From: Acidobacteriota bacterium
GTDB lineage: Bacteria > Acidobacteriota > Blastocatellia > Pyrinomonadales > Pyrinomonadaceae
Direction: 5' to 3'
Length of the DNA stretch: 6,089 nucleotides
Assembly: GCA_020853255.1 (NCBI GenBank)
Contig: JADYZI010000069.1
Coordinates: 1 to 6,089, forward strand
The notes beneath the pieces were generated by a model, which was given only the letters and a program-made list of their open reading frames with translations, had not been told where the DNA came from and ran no database searches. The position numbers and the translations under genes were made by a program. Shown one piece after another: positions 1-6,000 of the stretch; position 1 is the first letter of the stretch, and each line of letters starts with the position of its first letter.

Positions 1-1
1 C

Positions 2-55
2 ACGCTTATCAAGGAACGAATCGGAAAAACTCTCAAAATTAGAATCAAATACTAA
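2..55 (+). CDS. C-terminal tail of an upstream gene (possibly DUF1257/Ycf35-like), partial
   Basis: The frame starting at base 2 reads TLIKERIGKTLKIRIKY and stops at TAA 53-55. The stop overlaps the Shine-Dalgarno sequence of the next gene (54-60), the arrangement expected of a coupled upstream cistron. The alternating basic/hydrophobic end (LKIRIKY) resembles, from memory, the last beta strand of DUF1257/Ycf35 proteins, which end in a 'dG.I.i.v.r' pattern and often sit beside DUF2997 genes. Only 17 residues are visible, so the family is an inference. The frame starting at base 1 stops at 40-42 and looks less protein-like. The frame of the next gene is also open back to the window edge, so an N-terminal extension of that gene is the main alternative. 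Confidence 0.35.
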   Translation, partial: TLIKERIGKTLKIRIKY

Positions 56-60
56 GGAGG
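54..60 (+). promoter_or_regulatory. Strong ribosome binding site for the DUF2997-like gene
   Basis: AAGGAGG is a near-perfect Shine-Dalgarno sequence, 8 nt before the ATG at 69. It decides the start over the open in-frame sequence upstream and over the out-of-frame ATG at 61. It overlaps the probable upstream stop codon (53-55), suggesting translational coupling. Confidence 0.85.
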
Positions 61-68
61 ATGCCGAA

Positions 69-260
69 ATGCCTGAAGTTGAATTCAAAATCGATACCGA
101 ACGCGGAACATGCGAAACCGAGATAAAGGGGTATCAAGGTACCGCTTGTGAGAAAGCGGCGAAACAGTTAAAGGAAATTCTCGGCGATCCCTGTGCCGAA
201 ACCAAAAAGCAAGAATATTTTGTCGCGCCCAGCGTCAAACAGACCAACACACGAGGATGA
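69..260 (+). CDS. DUF2997-like small protein
   Basis: This is a 63-residue protein of unknown function. The N-terminal half reads as a beta hairpin (EVEFKIDTERGTCETEIKGY) followed by a helix (ACEKAAKQLKEILGD), with a polar tail. The order 'strand, turn with G, strand ending in K-G-[YF]-x-G, C-E-x-A helix ending in L-G' matches the DUF2997 family, which is about this long. It has three cysteines (15, 27, 42); Cys27 lies in the conserved G-x-x-C-E position. Known context, from memory: DUF2997 genes are often found beside DUF1257/Ycf35-like, AAA ATPase and iron-sulfur protein genes, and the next gene here is an iron-sulfur activase. The start is fixed by the strong ribosome binding site at 54-60. 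The end overlaps the next start as ATGA (257-260). Biochemical function is unknown; no catalytic motif is visible. Confidence 0.8.
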   Translation: MPEVEFKIDTERGTCETEIKGYQGTACEKAAKQLKEILGDPCAETKKQEYFVAPSVKQTNTRG

Positions 261-901
261 GCAATAAGATCACCTTCATACTCGAACCGGACAGTGGGAA
301 ACTTACCGCTGAAGTCTCAGGCATTTCCGCTAATCTACTGATAGATCTCAGAGACGACCTTGGGACTTCCCAAAGTTTGAATTGCGGAAAGCCGATGGAA
401 GGCCCTTCTTGGGAACCGAGTTGTCTTTACGATGATCGCCAGTACATTTGGCTTCATCGCATATATCACAACTCAGTGGTTGATGGCCCGGGTCGTCGAA
501 GCGTAATTCAAGTTGCCGGTTGTTCAATTCGTTGTCCAGGTTGCTACGTTCCCGAAACCCATAGTCGCCACAACGGGAAAAAGGTTTCCATTTCCTCAAT
601 TCTCGAAGAGATCGTTTCAAAACGCTATGAGAACGACGGTGTAACAATTCTCGGAGGTGAGCCTTTTGATCAATCTGATTCTGTGGCGGAACTTGTGTTG
701 AGACTGAAGAAACTTGGCTTCCACATTGTCGTCTACACGGGCAATACTATCGAGAAACTAACTGCAAAGGACGACCCTAGCATTACCAATACTCTGTCCC
801 ACATTGACCTGCTCATTGACGGTCCTTTTGAATCATCTCTAGTCGCTGAGACGGGGGAGTATCGAGGATCATCGAATCAGCGCGTGTTGCAGCGGAAATA
901 G
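257..901 (+). CDS. Radical-SAM 4Fe-4S activase (NrdG-like) with N-terminal DUF2997-like domain
   Basis: The protein has 214 residues. The core (about 65-210) is a minimal radical-SAM activase of the anaerobic ribonucleotide reductase activator type. The cluster motif is C89-S-I-R-C93-P-G-C96, the CX3CX2C spacing of NrdG, preceded by a DGPGRR-like segment (77-81). TILGGEPF (130-137) is the GGEP loop that binds the SAM amino group. YTG (160-162), the LLIDGPF strand (185-191) and YRGSSNQR (202-209) are further family hallmarks. Such enzymes cleave SAM to a 5'-deoxyadenosyl radical and usually install a glycyl radical on a partner, but no glycyl-radical enzyme is present here, so 'NrdG' is not assigned. 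Residues 1-38 form a hairpin-plus-helix resembling the preceding DUF2997-like protein. The protein ends only five residues after the SSNQR motif, slightly short for the family. The ATG overlaps the previous stop (ATGA), implying translational coupling. The partner substrate is unknown. Confidence 0.88.
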   Translation: MSNKITFILEPDSGKLTAEVSGISANLLIDLRDDLGTSQSLNCGKPMEGPSWEPSCLYDDRQYIWLHRIYHNSVVDGPGRRSVIQVAGCSIRCPGCYVPETHSRHNGKKVSISSILEEIVSKRYENDGVTILGGEPFDQSDSVAELVLRLKKLGFHIVVYTGNTIEKLTAKDDPSITNTLSHIDLLIDGPFESSLVAETGEYRGSSNQRVLQRK

Positions 902-917
902 ATTGAGCCAATCTATT
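897..917 (+). terminator. Hairpin over the activase stop codon, possible terminator
   Basis: AATAGATTG (897-905) and CAATCTATT (909-917) are perfect reverse complements around a 3-nt loop (AGC), giving a 9-bp stem that contains the TAG stop (899-901). It stands at the boundary between two functionally unrelated gene blocks. The stem is AT-rich and only a broken T-rich stretch follows (TCTGTAATTGATTTC), so it is a poor canonical intrinsic terminator. It could act as a weak or bidirectional terminator or as a 3' mRNA-stabilising hairpin. Confidence 0.4.
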
Positions 918-1197
918 CTGTAATTGATTTCAGTCCACACGAAAAATTATCCGAGGTTTCTCTAATTCTCGCGTGAAGTTCGCAGTTGAATCTCCCCATA
1001 ACCCGCATGCATACGGTTTCCAAAACAGATAGATAGTGTCCACAAAAGTCTCGTCCGCCGCCGATGGTGTTTGATAACAGACATCTCCTGTCTCTTATTA
1101 CACATCGTGGCCGCATCGCCTCGTCGAATACTCCCGTTAAACCCAATAAACATCGGAAAAAGCGAGTGGTACAGCTATTGCCCTTATATTTCGGTAT
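902..1197. other. Intergenic region between two operons, no credible gene
   Basis: These 296 bases separate the activase operon from the efflux operon. Open frames crossing the region on either strand lack ribosome binding sites, have implausible composition (many Arg, His and Cys) and extend into the genes. Stops occur in all three forward frames. It holds the distal arm of the hairpin at 897-917, a near-palindrome around 1000-1019, and the candidate promoter with dyad at 1071-1101. No tRNA, riboswitch or insertion-sequence end was recognised. Confidence 0.7.
1071..1101 (+). promoter_or_regulatory. Candidate MerR-type promoter/operator for the efflux operon
   Basis: TTGATA (1071-1076) matches the -35 consensus at five of six positions. 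TATTAC (1096-1101) matches the -10 consensus at four of six. The spacer is 19 bp, longer than the usual 17. A dyad with arms ATAACAGACA (1074-1083) and TGTCTCTTAT (1089-1098) pairs at 9 of 10 positions across the loop TCTCC. Its centre, 1086, is exactly the centre of the spacer. A long spacer with a centred dyad is the known layout of promoters activated by MerR-family regulators (MerR, CueR, ZntR). Transcription would begin near 1108, leaving about 90 nt of leader before the ATG at 1198. The dyad does not match a CueR or ZntR consensus that I recognise, no regulator gene is in the window, and another regulator type could bind it. Confidence 0.4.
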
Positions 1198-1818
1198 ATG
1201 AGAGGTCAGATCGCGCGATTTGTTGGGTATTTTATGCTGGGAAGCGTTTTGTTCACGGTTGTCTCGCCTACCGCGATGCTCGCCCATGGCGGTGAGGATC
1301 ATGGTGACGCGAAGCCAAAGTCCACGGCGAACTCGAAGGGCGTTGTATCTCATTCGACTCGTTTGGGCGAACTCGAGCTAATGGTAAAGCACCCTGCGAT
1401 GGAGCCGGACAAGATTACGACCGGGCTGCTTTTTATCACGAAATTTGAGACCAACGAACCATTCAAGGCTGTCGATGCCAAGGTCGAGGTCGAATCGACG
1501 AACGGTACCGTCTTTAACGCGAGCGTTGCGGCCGGCGACCAGGCGGGCACATACAGCGTGACCTTTCCGGCGATGCCGACAGGCGTTTACAAGATGCGGG
1601 CTAACGTGTCGCACGATGGCGAAACCGACACCGCCACTTTTTCCGGTATCGAAGTAAAGCCGCCCACGCTCACTGCCGAGGGCGGAACGTCCTGGTTCAC
1701 GCAATTGGTGATCGGCGTTGTCTTTTTGCTTGTAATAATTTTGCTTTTCGGGCTTGTGTATTTCGTGTGGCGTTTCGCCGCTGGCCCCGGAGTTAACGAG
1801 GAAGCACTTTCTGCGTAA
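1198..1818 (+). CDS. Exported, membrane-anchored Ig-like protein with His-rich N-terminus (FixH/YtkA-like)
   Basis: The protein has 206 residues. A Sec signal peptide (1-29, with Arg2 and Arg7, then a hydrophobic stretch ending MLA) should leave a mature N-terminus starting HGGEDHGD, a histidine/acid cluster able to bind metal. Residues about 55-155 look like a single beta-sandwich: TTGLLFITKF, AKVEVES, a GTYSVTF strand, and GVYKMRANVSHDG, ending FSGIEV. This resembles the FixH/YtkA-like Ig folds found in metal-transport operons. A single transmembrane helix (about 166-191) follows, with a short tail, so the domain faces the periplasm. The adaptor encoded at 3987-5954 carries the same domain-plus-helix architecture at its N-terminus. 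An in-frame stop at 1138-1140 with no other start codon before 1198 fixes the earliest start; no good ribosome binding site is visible. A start at 1234 would lose the positive n-region of the signal. It is the first gene of the efflux operon, with 31 bp to the next. Function is inferred only; a role in metal capture is plausible. Confidence 0.75.
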   Translation: MRGQIARFVGYFMLGSVLFTVVSPTAMLAHGGEDHGDAKPKSTANSKGVVSHSTRLGELELMVKHPAMEPDKITTGLLFITKFETNEPFKAVDAKVEVESTNGTVFNASVAAGDQAGTYSVTFPAMPTGVYKMRANVSHDGETDTATFSGIEVKPPTLTAEGGTSWFTQLVIGVVFLLVIILLFGLVYFVWRFAAGPGVNEEALSA

Positions 1819-1849
1819 GAATCTCGCGAACATCGTTTACCAACACTCC

Positions 1850-3376
1850 ATGGGCATAAGGAATATTTTAGTAATCGTGGGTGAGTATTCAGCGAAGCTC
1901 GGGTTAGCCGTCCTCTTTTTTGGCAGCTTTCATTCGGCATTTGCCCAGCAAACTGATCCCTCGCCCGTTCCGACTCCGGCCCCGTCGCTTCAATACATTG
2001 GCCAAGATGGTTTGAGTGTCGAGCGGCTTGTTGAAAGTGCGGGCAGCCGTCGGGCGGATCTGCTTGCGGCTCGGCAGCGACTGGTGATCGCCGAGGGGCG
2101 TCTGGTTCAAGCCGGACTTCGGCCAAATCCGACGTTTACTACCGAATACGGCAGCCCGCGTTTCTTGGGCGGCGAAAGCGAGTATGACTTTTCTGCGGGG
2201 ATCTCTCAACCTTTCGAGCTTGGAGGCAAACGTGGAAAGCGGCGTACCGTCGCCGAACTCGAACTCCAGCAGGTTCGCTCCGAGGTCGCCGCTATCGAGC
2301 GGAATATCGCGGTCGAAATTCGCCGCGATTACGCTCGTGCTATATCGGCCGCGCGGCAACTCGATGTACTGGAAAGACTTCTGGCCTCCGACGCGGAACT
2401 GGTTCGGGTGACGGAAGCACGCTTAAACGAGGGCGATGTCGCTCCGCTCGATCTGAATTTGGTCAAAGTCGAAAGCGACCGGCTGAAGATCCAAAGGATC
2501 GAAGCAAGAAACGAATTGGAAACTGCCTTGTTAAGAATTCGAACGCTTATCGGATCCGATGTTTCGGAACCGATTCGATTGGCGCCTCAGTCCGACCGGC
2601 CTCCGCGGCTCGATCTGGGGCTTAGCGAACTTACCCAAAAGGCGTTAAACGATCGCTCCGACTTGCAGGCCGCACGGATCGGCGAGCGGCTGGGAACCGC
2701 GAGGCTCGACTTGGCTCGGGCGCAGGCCGCTCCGGATATCACGCCTTCGTTGCGTTTTTCGCGTACCAAGGCATTTACCGATCTGCCCGCATCGGCCGGA
2801 GGCGGAATTATCAACAGTCGCGACAACGAACTGACATTCGGCGTGTCGATCGATCTTCCCGTGTCCAACCGCAACCAAGGCGGCATTGCCTCCGCTGTCG
2901 GTGAACAGGTTCAGGCGGTTCGTACACGCGAATTTTTAGAGGCAACGATACGACGCGATGTTGCCGTTGCTTACGGCCAGTATCGGGCGGCGGCGGAAAA
3001 GCTGGTGCTGTACACGACTCAGATACTTCCGAGGGCAGAGGCAAATTTGCAAACTGTCAGGGCGGCTTATAGTGCCGGCGAGTTTTCGGTGTTCGAGGTC
3101 GTCAATGAACAGCGTCGTTTGAATGAGAACGTCACGAATTACAACCGGGTTTTGGAAGAATACTACACGACCTTAACTGCACTGGAAGCAGCAGTCGGTG
3201 CGGCCCTGCCATCATCGGCATTCATGCCTGGATCGACATCGGTACTGCCAGATACGAAGACCGTGCCGGGCCAGTTTAACAGGGAAGAATTTTTGAAGTC
3301 GGTTAACGAGAATAAAGCCGAACGTATTGGATTACTAAAATCGACCAAACCAAGAAAAGAAGAGGAGAAAAAATGA
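1850..3376 (+). CDS. TolC-family outer-membrane efflux channel (CzcC/CusC-like)
   Basis: The protein has 508 residues and would be the outer-membrane exit duct of a tripartite RND efflux complex. A signal peptide ends near AFA (30-32) before QQTDPSP. There is no lipobox cysteine, unlike lipidated CusC/OprM members. Two outer-membrane efflux repeats are visible. The first, about 55-240, contains LRPNPTF (90-96) and ISQPFELGGKRGKRR (118-132). The second, about 258-450, contains GVSIDLPVSNRNQGG (331-345) and, on its last helix, YSAGEFSVFEVVNEQRRL (407-424). Long amphipathic helices lie between. The charged tail (TKPRKEEEKK) is unusual. The frame is open back to 1754, but that would overlap the previous gene by 65 bases without a signal peptide at its start, so ATG 1850 is preferred. 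GTG 1877 is a less likely alternative. The 3' end overlaps the next gene as ATGA. Family certain; metal specificity unknown. Confidence 0.92.
   Translation: MGIRNILVIVGEYSAKLGLAVLFFGSFHSAFAQQTDPSPVPTPAPSLQYIGQDGLSVERLVESAGSRRADLLAARQRLVIAEGRLVQAGLRPNPTFTTEYGSPRFLGGESEYDFSAGISQPFELGGKRGKRRTVAELELQQVRSEVAAIERNIAVEIRRDYARAISAARQLDVLERLLASDAELVRVTEARLNEGDVAPLDLNLVKVESDRLKIQRIEARNELETALLRIRTLIGSDVSEPIRLAPQSDRPPRLDLGLSELTQKALNDRSDLQAARIGERLGTARLDLARAQAAPDITPSLRFSRTKAFTDLPASAGGGIINSRDNELTFGVSIDLPVSNRNQGGIASAVGEQVQAVRTREFLEATIRRDVAVAYGQYRAAAEKLVLYTTQILPRAEANLQTVRAAYSAGEFSVFEVVNEQRRLNENVTNYNRVLEEYYTTLTALEAAVGAALPSSAFMPGSTSVLPDTKTVPGQFNREEFLKSVNENKAERIGLLKSTKPRKEEEKK
3362..3367 (+). promoter_or_regulatory. 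Ribosome binding site for the FMN-binding-like lipoprotein
   Basis: GAGGAG lies 5 nt before ATG 3373, inside the Lys/Glu-rich tail codons of the channel gene. Together with the ATGA overlap it supports coupled translation and this start. Confidence 0.75.
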
Positions 3377-3987
3377 AAATATTCATATTCGTAACTGCAC
3401 TTACCGCGAGCCTGTTCTCACTAGCGTGTTCCGGCGGAACGACAACCCCAGCCGCCAACACAGCTGCGGCGAATAAAGCGCCTGCGAACTCGACGACAGC
3501 AGATAACGCCGCCGCACCAGCGAAAGCCGATGAGATTCCTGCCTCGGTAAAAGCGGCGCTTCCCGGTGCACAGACATTCACGGCCATGCACAAGGAGTTA
3601 ACCGACGCTCAGATCGCGTCTATCGAAAAGGATACCGGCGGAAAAGTCACCGAGAAAGATCATCACTCCTATCCAGGTTTTTCCACTGCCAGCGGTACAA
3701 GAACGCAAGTCGGATCGGTAACGATCGTCAAGGCGGCCGGTAAAGAGATCATCGTTATTTACGAGAACAAGGACGGGTCGCCAGTAATTAAAGAGATCAA
3801 GGTGGAAGGCGTGCCGGCCGGTTTTCTCAGCCAGTTTGCAGGAAAGGGCCATGATGACGATCTGTTGCTAGGTGCAGATATTAAGGCAAACGGCGCAAAG
3901 GATGATTTGGCAAAAGCTATCACCGACGCGGTGAGGATCGATGTTCTGTCAATGCAGGCTCTGTACGGAAAGGCACACGCACATTAA
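3373..3987 (+). CDS. Lipoprotein with degenerate FMN-binding-like domain
   Basis: The protein has 204 residues. The signal peptide ends in a lipobox (SLAC, Cys19) followed by SGG, so it should be a lipid-anchored envelope protein. A low-complexity Ala/Thr/Asn/Pro linker (about 20-55) leads to a globular domain (56-200). That domain follows the order of periplasmic FMN-binding proteins: a helix with LTDAQIASIEKDTGGKV (76-92), strands GSVTIVKAAGKEIIVIYE, a solvent loop, KEIKVEGVP, FLSQFAGK (151-158), LLLGADI (164-170) and a final helix (178-198). The usual [S/T]GAT flavinylation motif before that helix reads NGAK (173-176), so covalent FMN attachment by ApbE is not expected. Histidines cluster in DHHSY (96-100), GKGHDDD (157-163) and the C-terminal AHAH, which suggests metal contact. 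It overlaps both neighbours (ATGA upstream, TAATG downstream), placing it firmly in the efflux operon. Domain assignment is by remembered pattern and is moderate; role unknown. Confidence 0.65.
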   Translation: MKIFIFVTALTASLFSLACSGGTTTPAANTAAANKAPANSTTADNAAAPAKADEIPASVKAALPGAQTFTAMHKELTDAQIASIEKDTGGKVTEKDHHSYPGFSTASGTRTQVGSVTIVKAAGKEIIVIYENKDGSPVIKEIKVEGVPAGFLSQFAGKGHDDDLLLGADIKANGAKDDLAKAITDAVRIDVLSMQALYGKAHAH

Positions 3988-5954
3988 TGAATAGGTCCAT
4001 TAAAAACTTAATGCGGAATGCGAAAGCGAGGAGAAGTCAGATAGCATTTTTCCTTATCGCTGTATGCCTTGTGCCGTCGTTCGCTGCAGAGGCTCTAGTT
4101 CCAGCTGCGGCGGGAGCGGCTCCAATTGCGACGATTACCTCCGAACGGAATGTTAAGAACGACAGCGGCGAACTGACTGTCATTATGAAACGCCTCCCTG
4201 GCGATCCGCGTTCGGGTGAAACGGGGCATGTACTTGTCTCTGTGAGCGAGACCGTTCAGGGCGGGTTCGGTTCCGGGCCGCTGCCAGTGGAGAAAGCCGC
4301 TGTCGTGCTTAGCGTCACACGGCCTGACGGTACGGTAGTTTCCGGAAATATTGCCGCGAAGGAAGAGCCGGGCGGCTTATACCGTGGTTCCTACCAGTTC
4401 GACAGCTCGGGCGATTACAAGTTAGTTGTTGCTGTAACCACTGAAGACAAGCGGACGTTTTCGGCAGATTTTCCGGTCACGGTTTCTCGAGCACCGATCC
4501 GGACATCTTTTTGGGTCGGTCTTCTGATTCTGCTCGTACTTTCGGGGACTTCATTTGCGGTCGTCTTTTACGCTCTGAAAAGAAAGGGGCATGTGTCTTT
4601 TAGGCGATTAGCACCGGCAGGTGCCGTTGTTCTCACGGTGTTTCTTTTGAGTGCGGTTGCCTTTGCGTTTCTTCTTCCGCCTTCTCAGACTCGCGAAACA
4701 GCTGCGATTCCATCCGATGCCTTTTCGACGCCAGCGGTAAACGAATTACCGAAAGGTACGACGATCACTGTGCCGAAAGAATCGCAGCTCTTATTCGGGA
4801 TCAAGACTCAATTGATCGACACGCGGCAAATCACTAGCGGCTTGAAAACCACAGGAGTGGTTAGACCTCGACCGGACGCCAAAGGTGTCGTTACCGCACA
4901 GGTGCCCGGAAGTATCGTGCTTAATCAGGTGGTAGCTTTGGGTTCTGCGGTCGGTCGCGGCGAACAGATTGGATACGTTGAACAGGTTCTTGACGTTTCA
5001 GGACAGACCGGGCTTGAGTCGCAAAGACTTGATGTCGAGGCACAACAGCGGGAGGTCGAGGCTCGAAAATTAGAACTGCGGAATACTGTCCTTTCTCTGC
5101 AGTCGCAACAGGCACAGTCGCGAGCGGCGGCGGGACAAGCGAGGACGCGTCTTGCTCAGGCCCAGCGCGAGCTTCGAAGGTCGCAGAACCTTCTTGAGGT
5201 TGGCGCAGTTCCCCGGAAACGTGTCGAAGAAGCTCAAACAGCCGTTAAGGTCATCGACGATGAAATCGCGTCAGCCGATAAGCAGGTCGCTTTATTGGGC
5301 GACCAGATCAAATCGGCTCAGGCCGGGCAGGCTATTTTCCGCTCCCCGACCGTCAGACAGCCGTCGCGAAATTTCCCCTTGATATCGCCGATAACGGGAA
5401 TAATCGACCAGATCAAAGCCACGAGCGGACAGCAGGTCGCAAGCGGAGCCGAGTTACTGAACATCGTGAATTTGTCCACCGTCCTCTTAGAAGCGCAGGT
5501 TTTTGAGAAGGACCTCGCGACGATTCGCGAATCCACAAGAGCAAGTTTCACGTCGTCCGCTCTGCTCGGCGACGTTTACACCATCGGTACGGCTGACGGT
5601 GACGGACGCCTTGTCTCGATCGGCCAAACTGTAAATGAGCAGACGCGGACCGTGCCTGTGATATACGAGGTCAAGAATCCATTCAACCGGCTCAAGGATG
5701 GCAATTTTGTAGAGATCACGATCGACACGAGCGGCGATAGGCAAGTTCTGGCCGTGCCGAAGTCAGCGGTAGTCAGGGAACAAGCCGAAACCTTTGTGTT
5801 CATCTTTGACGGCGGCGAAACGTTCGAGAAGCGTCAGGTCGCACTCGGGGCCGAAGGTGCGGATTTCTACGAGATCGTATCGGGACTAAAAGAGGGCGAC
5901 CGGGTCGTTATAGAAGGGGTTTATCAGCTACGGACTACGCAGGCTGGTGAATAG
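3987..5954 (+). CDS. RND efflux periplasmic adaptor (CzcB/CusB-like) with anchored Ig-like N-terminal module
   Basis: The protein has 655 residues, clearly longer than typical adaptors of about 350-500. Order: a basic signal sequence (1 to about 35); an Ig-like domain (about 60-168, including GGLYRGSYQF and GDYKLVVAV); a transmembrane helix (about 173-196); a basic loop KRKGHVSFRR; a second helix (about 209-231); then the adaptor proper. The adaptor shows a barrel-sandwich half (about 298-330), a long coiled-coil hairpin rich in Gln, Arg and Glu (about 341-447), the second sandwich half (LISPITGIIDQIKATSGQQVASGAELLNIVN, 465-495), a beta barrel (about 497-585) and a membrane-proximal domain (about 588-650, with VPKSAVV and GLKEGDRVVIEG). 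It would link the TolC-type channel to an RND pump. No CusB-type Met cluster is present: after the signal peptide only Met67, His81 and His202 remain as Met/His. The start shares one base with the preceding stop (TAATG). ATG 4011 is an alternative start; neither has a good ribosome binding site. Confidence 0.9.
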   Translation: MNRSIKNLMRNAKARRSQIAFFLIAVCLVPSFAAEALVPAAAGAAPIATITSERNVKNDSGELTVIMKRLPGDPRSGETGHVLVSVSETVQGGFGSGPLPVEKAAVVLSVTRPDGTVVSGNIAAKEEPGGLYRGSYQFDSSGDYKLVVAVTTEDKRTFSADFPVTVSRAPIRTSFWVGLLILLVLSGTSFAVVFYALKRKGHVSFRRLAPAGAVVLTVFLLSAVAFAFLLPPSQTRETAAIPSDAFSTPAVNELPKGTTITVPKESQLLFGIKTQLIDTRQITSGLKTTGVVRPRPDAKGVVTAQVPGSIVLNQVVALGSAVGRGEQIGYVEQVLDVSGQTGLESQRLDVEAQQREVEARKLELRNTVLSLQSQQAQSRAAAGQARTRLAQAQRELRRSQNLLEVGAVPRKRVEEAQTAVKVIDDEIASADKQVALLGDQIKSAQAGQAIFRSPTVRQPSRNFPLISPITGIIDQIKATSGQQVASGAELLNIVNLSTVLLEAQVFEKDLATIRESTRASFTSSALLGDVYTIGTADGDGRLVSIGQTVNEQTRTVPVIYEVKNPFNRLKDGNFVEITIDTSGDRQVLAVPKSAVVREQAETFVFIFDGGETFEKRQVALGAEGADFYEIVSGLKEGDRVVIEGVYQLRTTQAGE

Positions 5955-6000
5955 ATCTAAAGAATAGATAGGCGAAACAAGTAGAAGAGAGAAAAGAATA

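Noticed and set aside
1028..1037. Short AGATAGATAG tandem in the intergenic region
   Set aside because: Only two and a half units of four bases; not distinguishable from chance.
1184..1190. TTATATT just before ATG 1198 as the -10 of a leaderless promoter
   Set aside because: The hexamer TATATT (1185-1190) is well placed for a start at the ATG, but no -35-like element lies at suitable spacing; the 1071-1101 candidate is better organised.
913..1353. Reverse-strand open frames across the intergenic region and the first efflux gene
   Set aside because: Arg/Cys/His-rich composition, no ribosome binding site, and antisense to a gene with a clear signal peptide and membrane helix.
1754..1849. In-frame upstream extension of the TolC-family channel to ATG 1754
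   Set aside because: It would overlap the previous gene by 65 bases and bury the signal peptide; ATG 1850 begins an ordinary Sec signal.
1378..2359. Long reverse-strand open frames opposite the Ig-like protein and the channel gene
   Set aside because: They are shadows of convincing forward genes; the translations show no family motifs and are rich in Arg and Pro.
3303..3593. Reverse-strand Ala/Val-rich open frame opposite the lipoprotein linker
   Set aside because: Its hydrophobic appearance comes from reading the low-complexity Ala/Thr/Asn linker codons antisense.
5952..5959. TAGATCTA palindrome at the adaptor stop codon, and the nearby repeated AATAGAT
   Set aside because: Eight bases with no loop or T run; too short to support a terminator or an operator.
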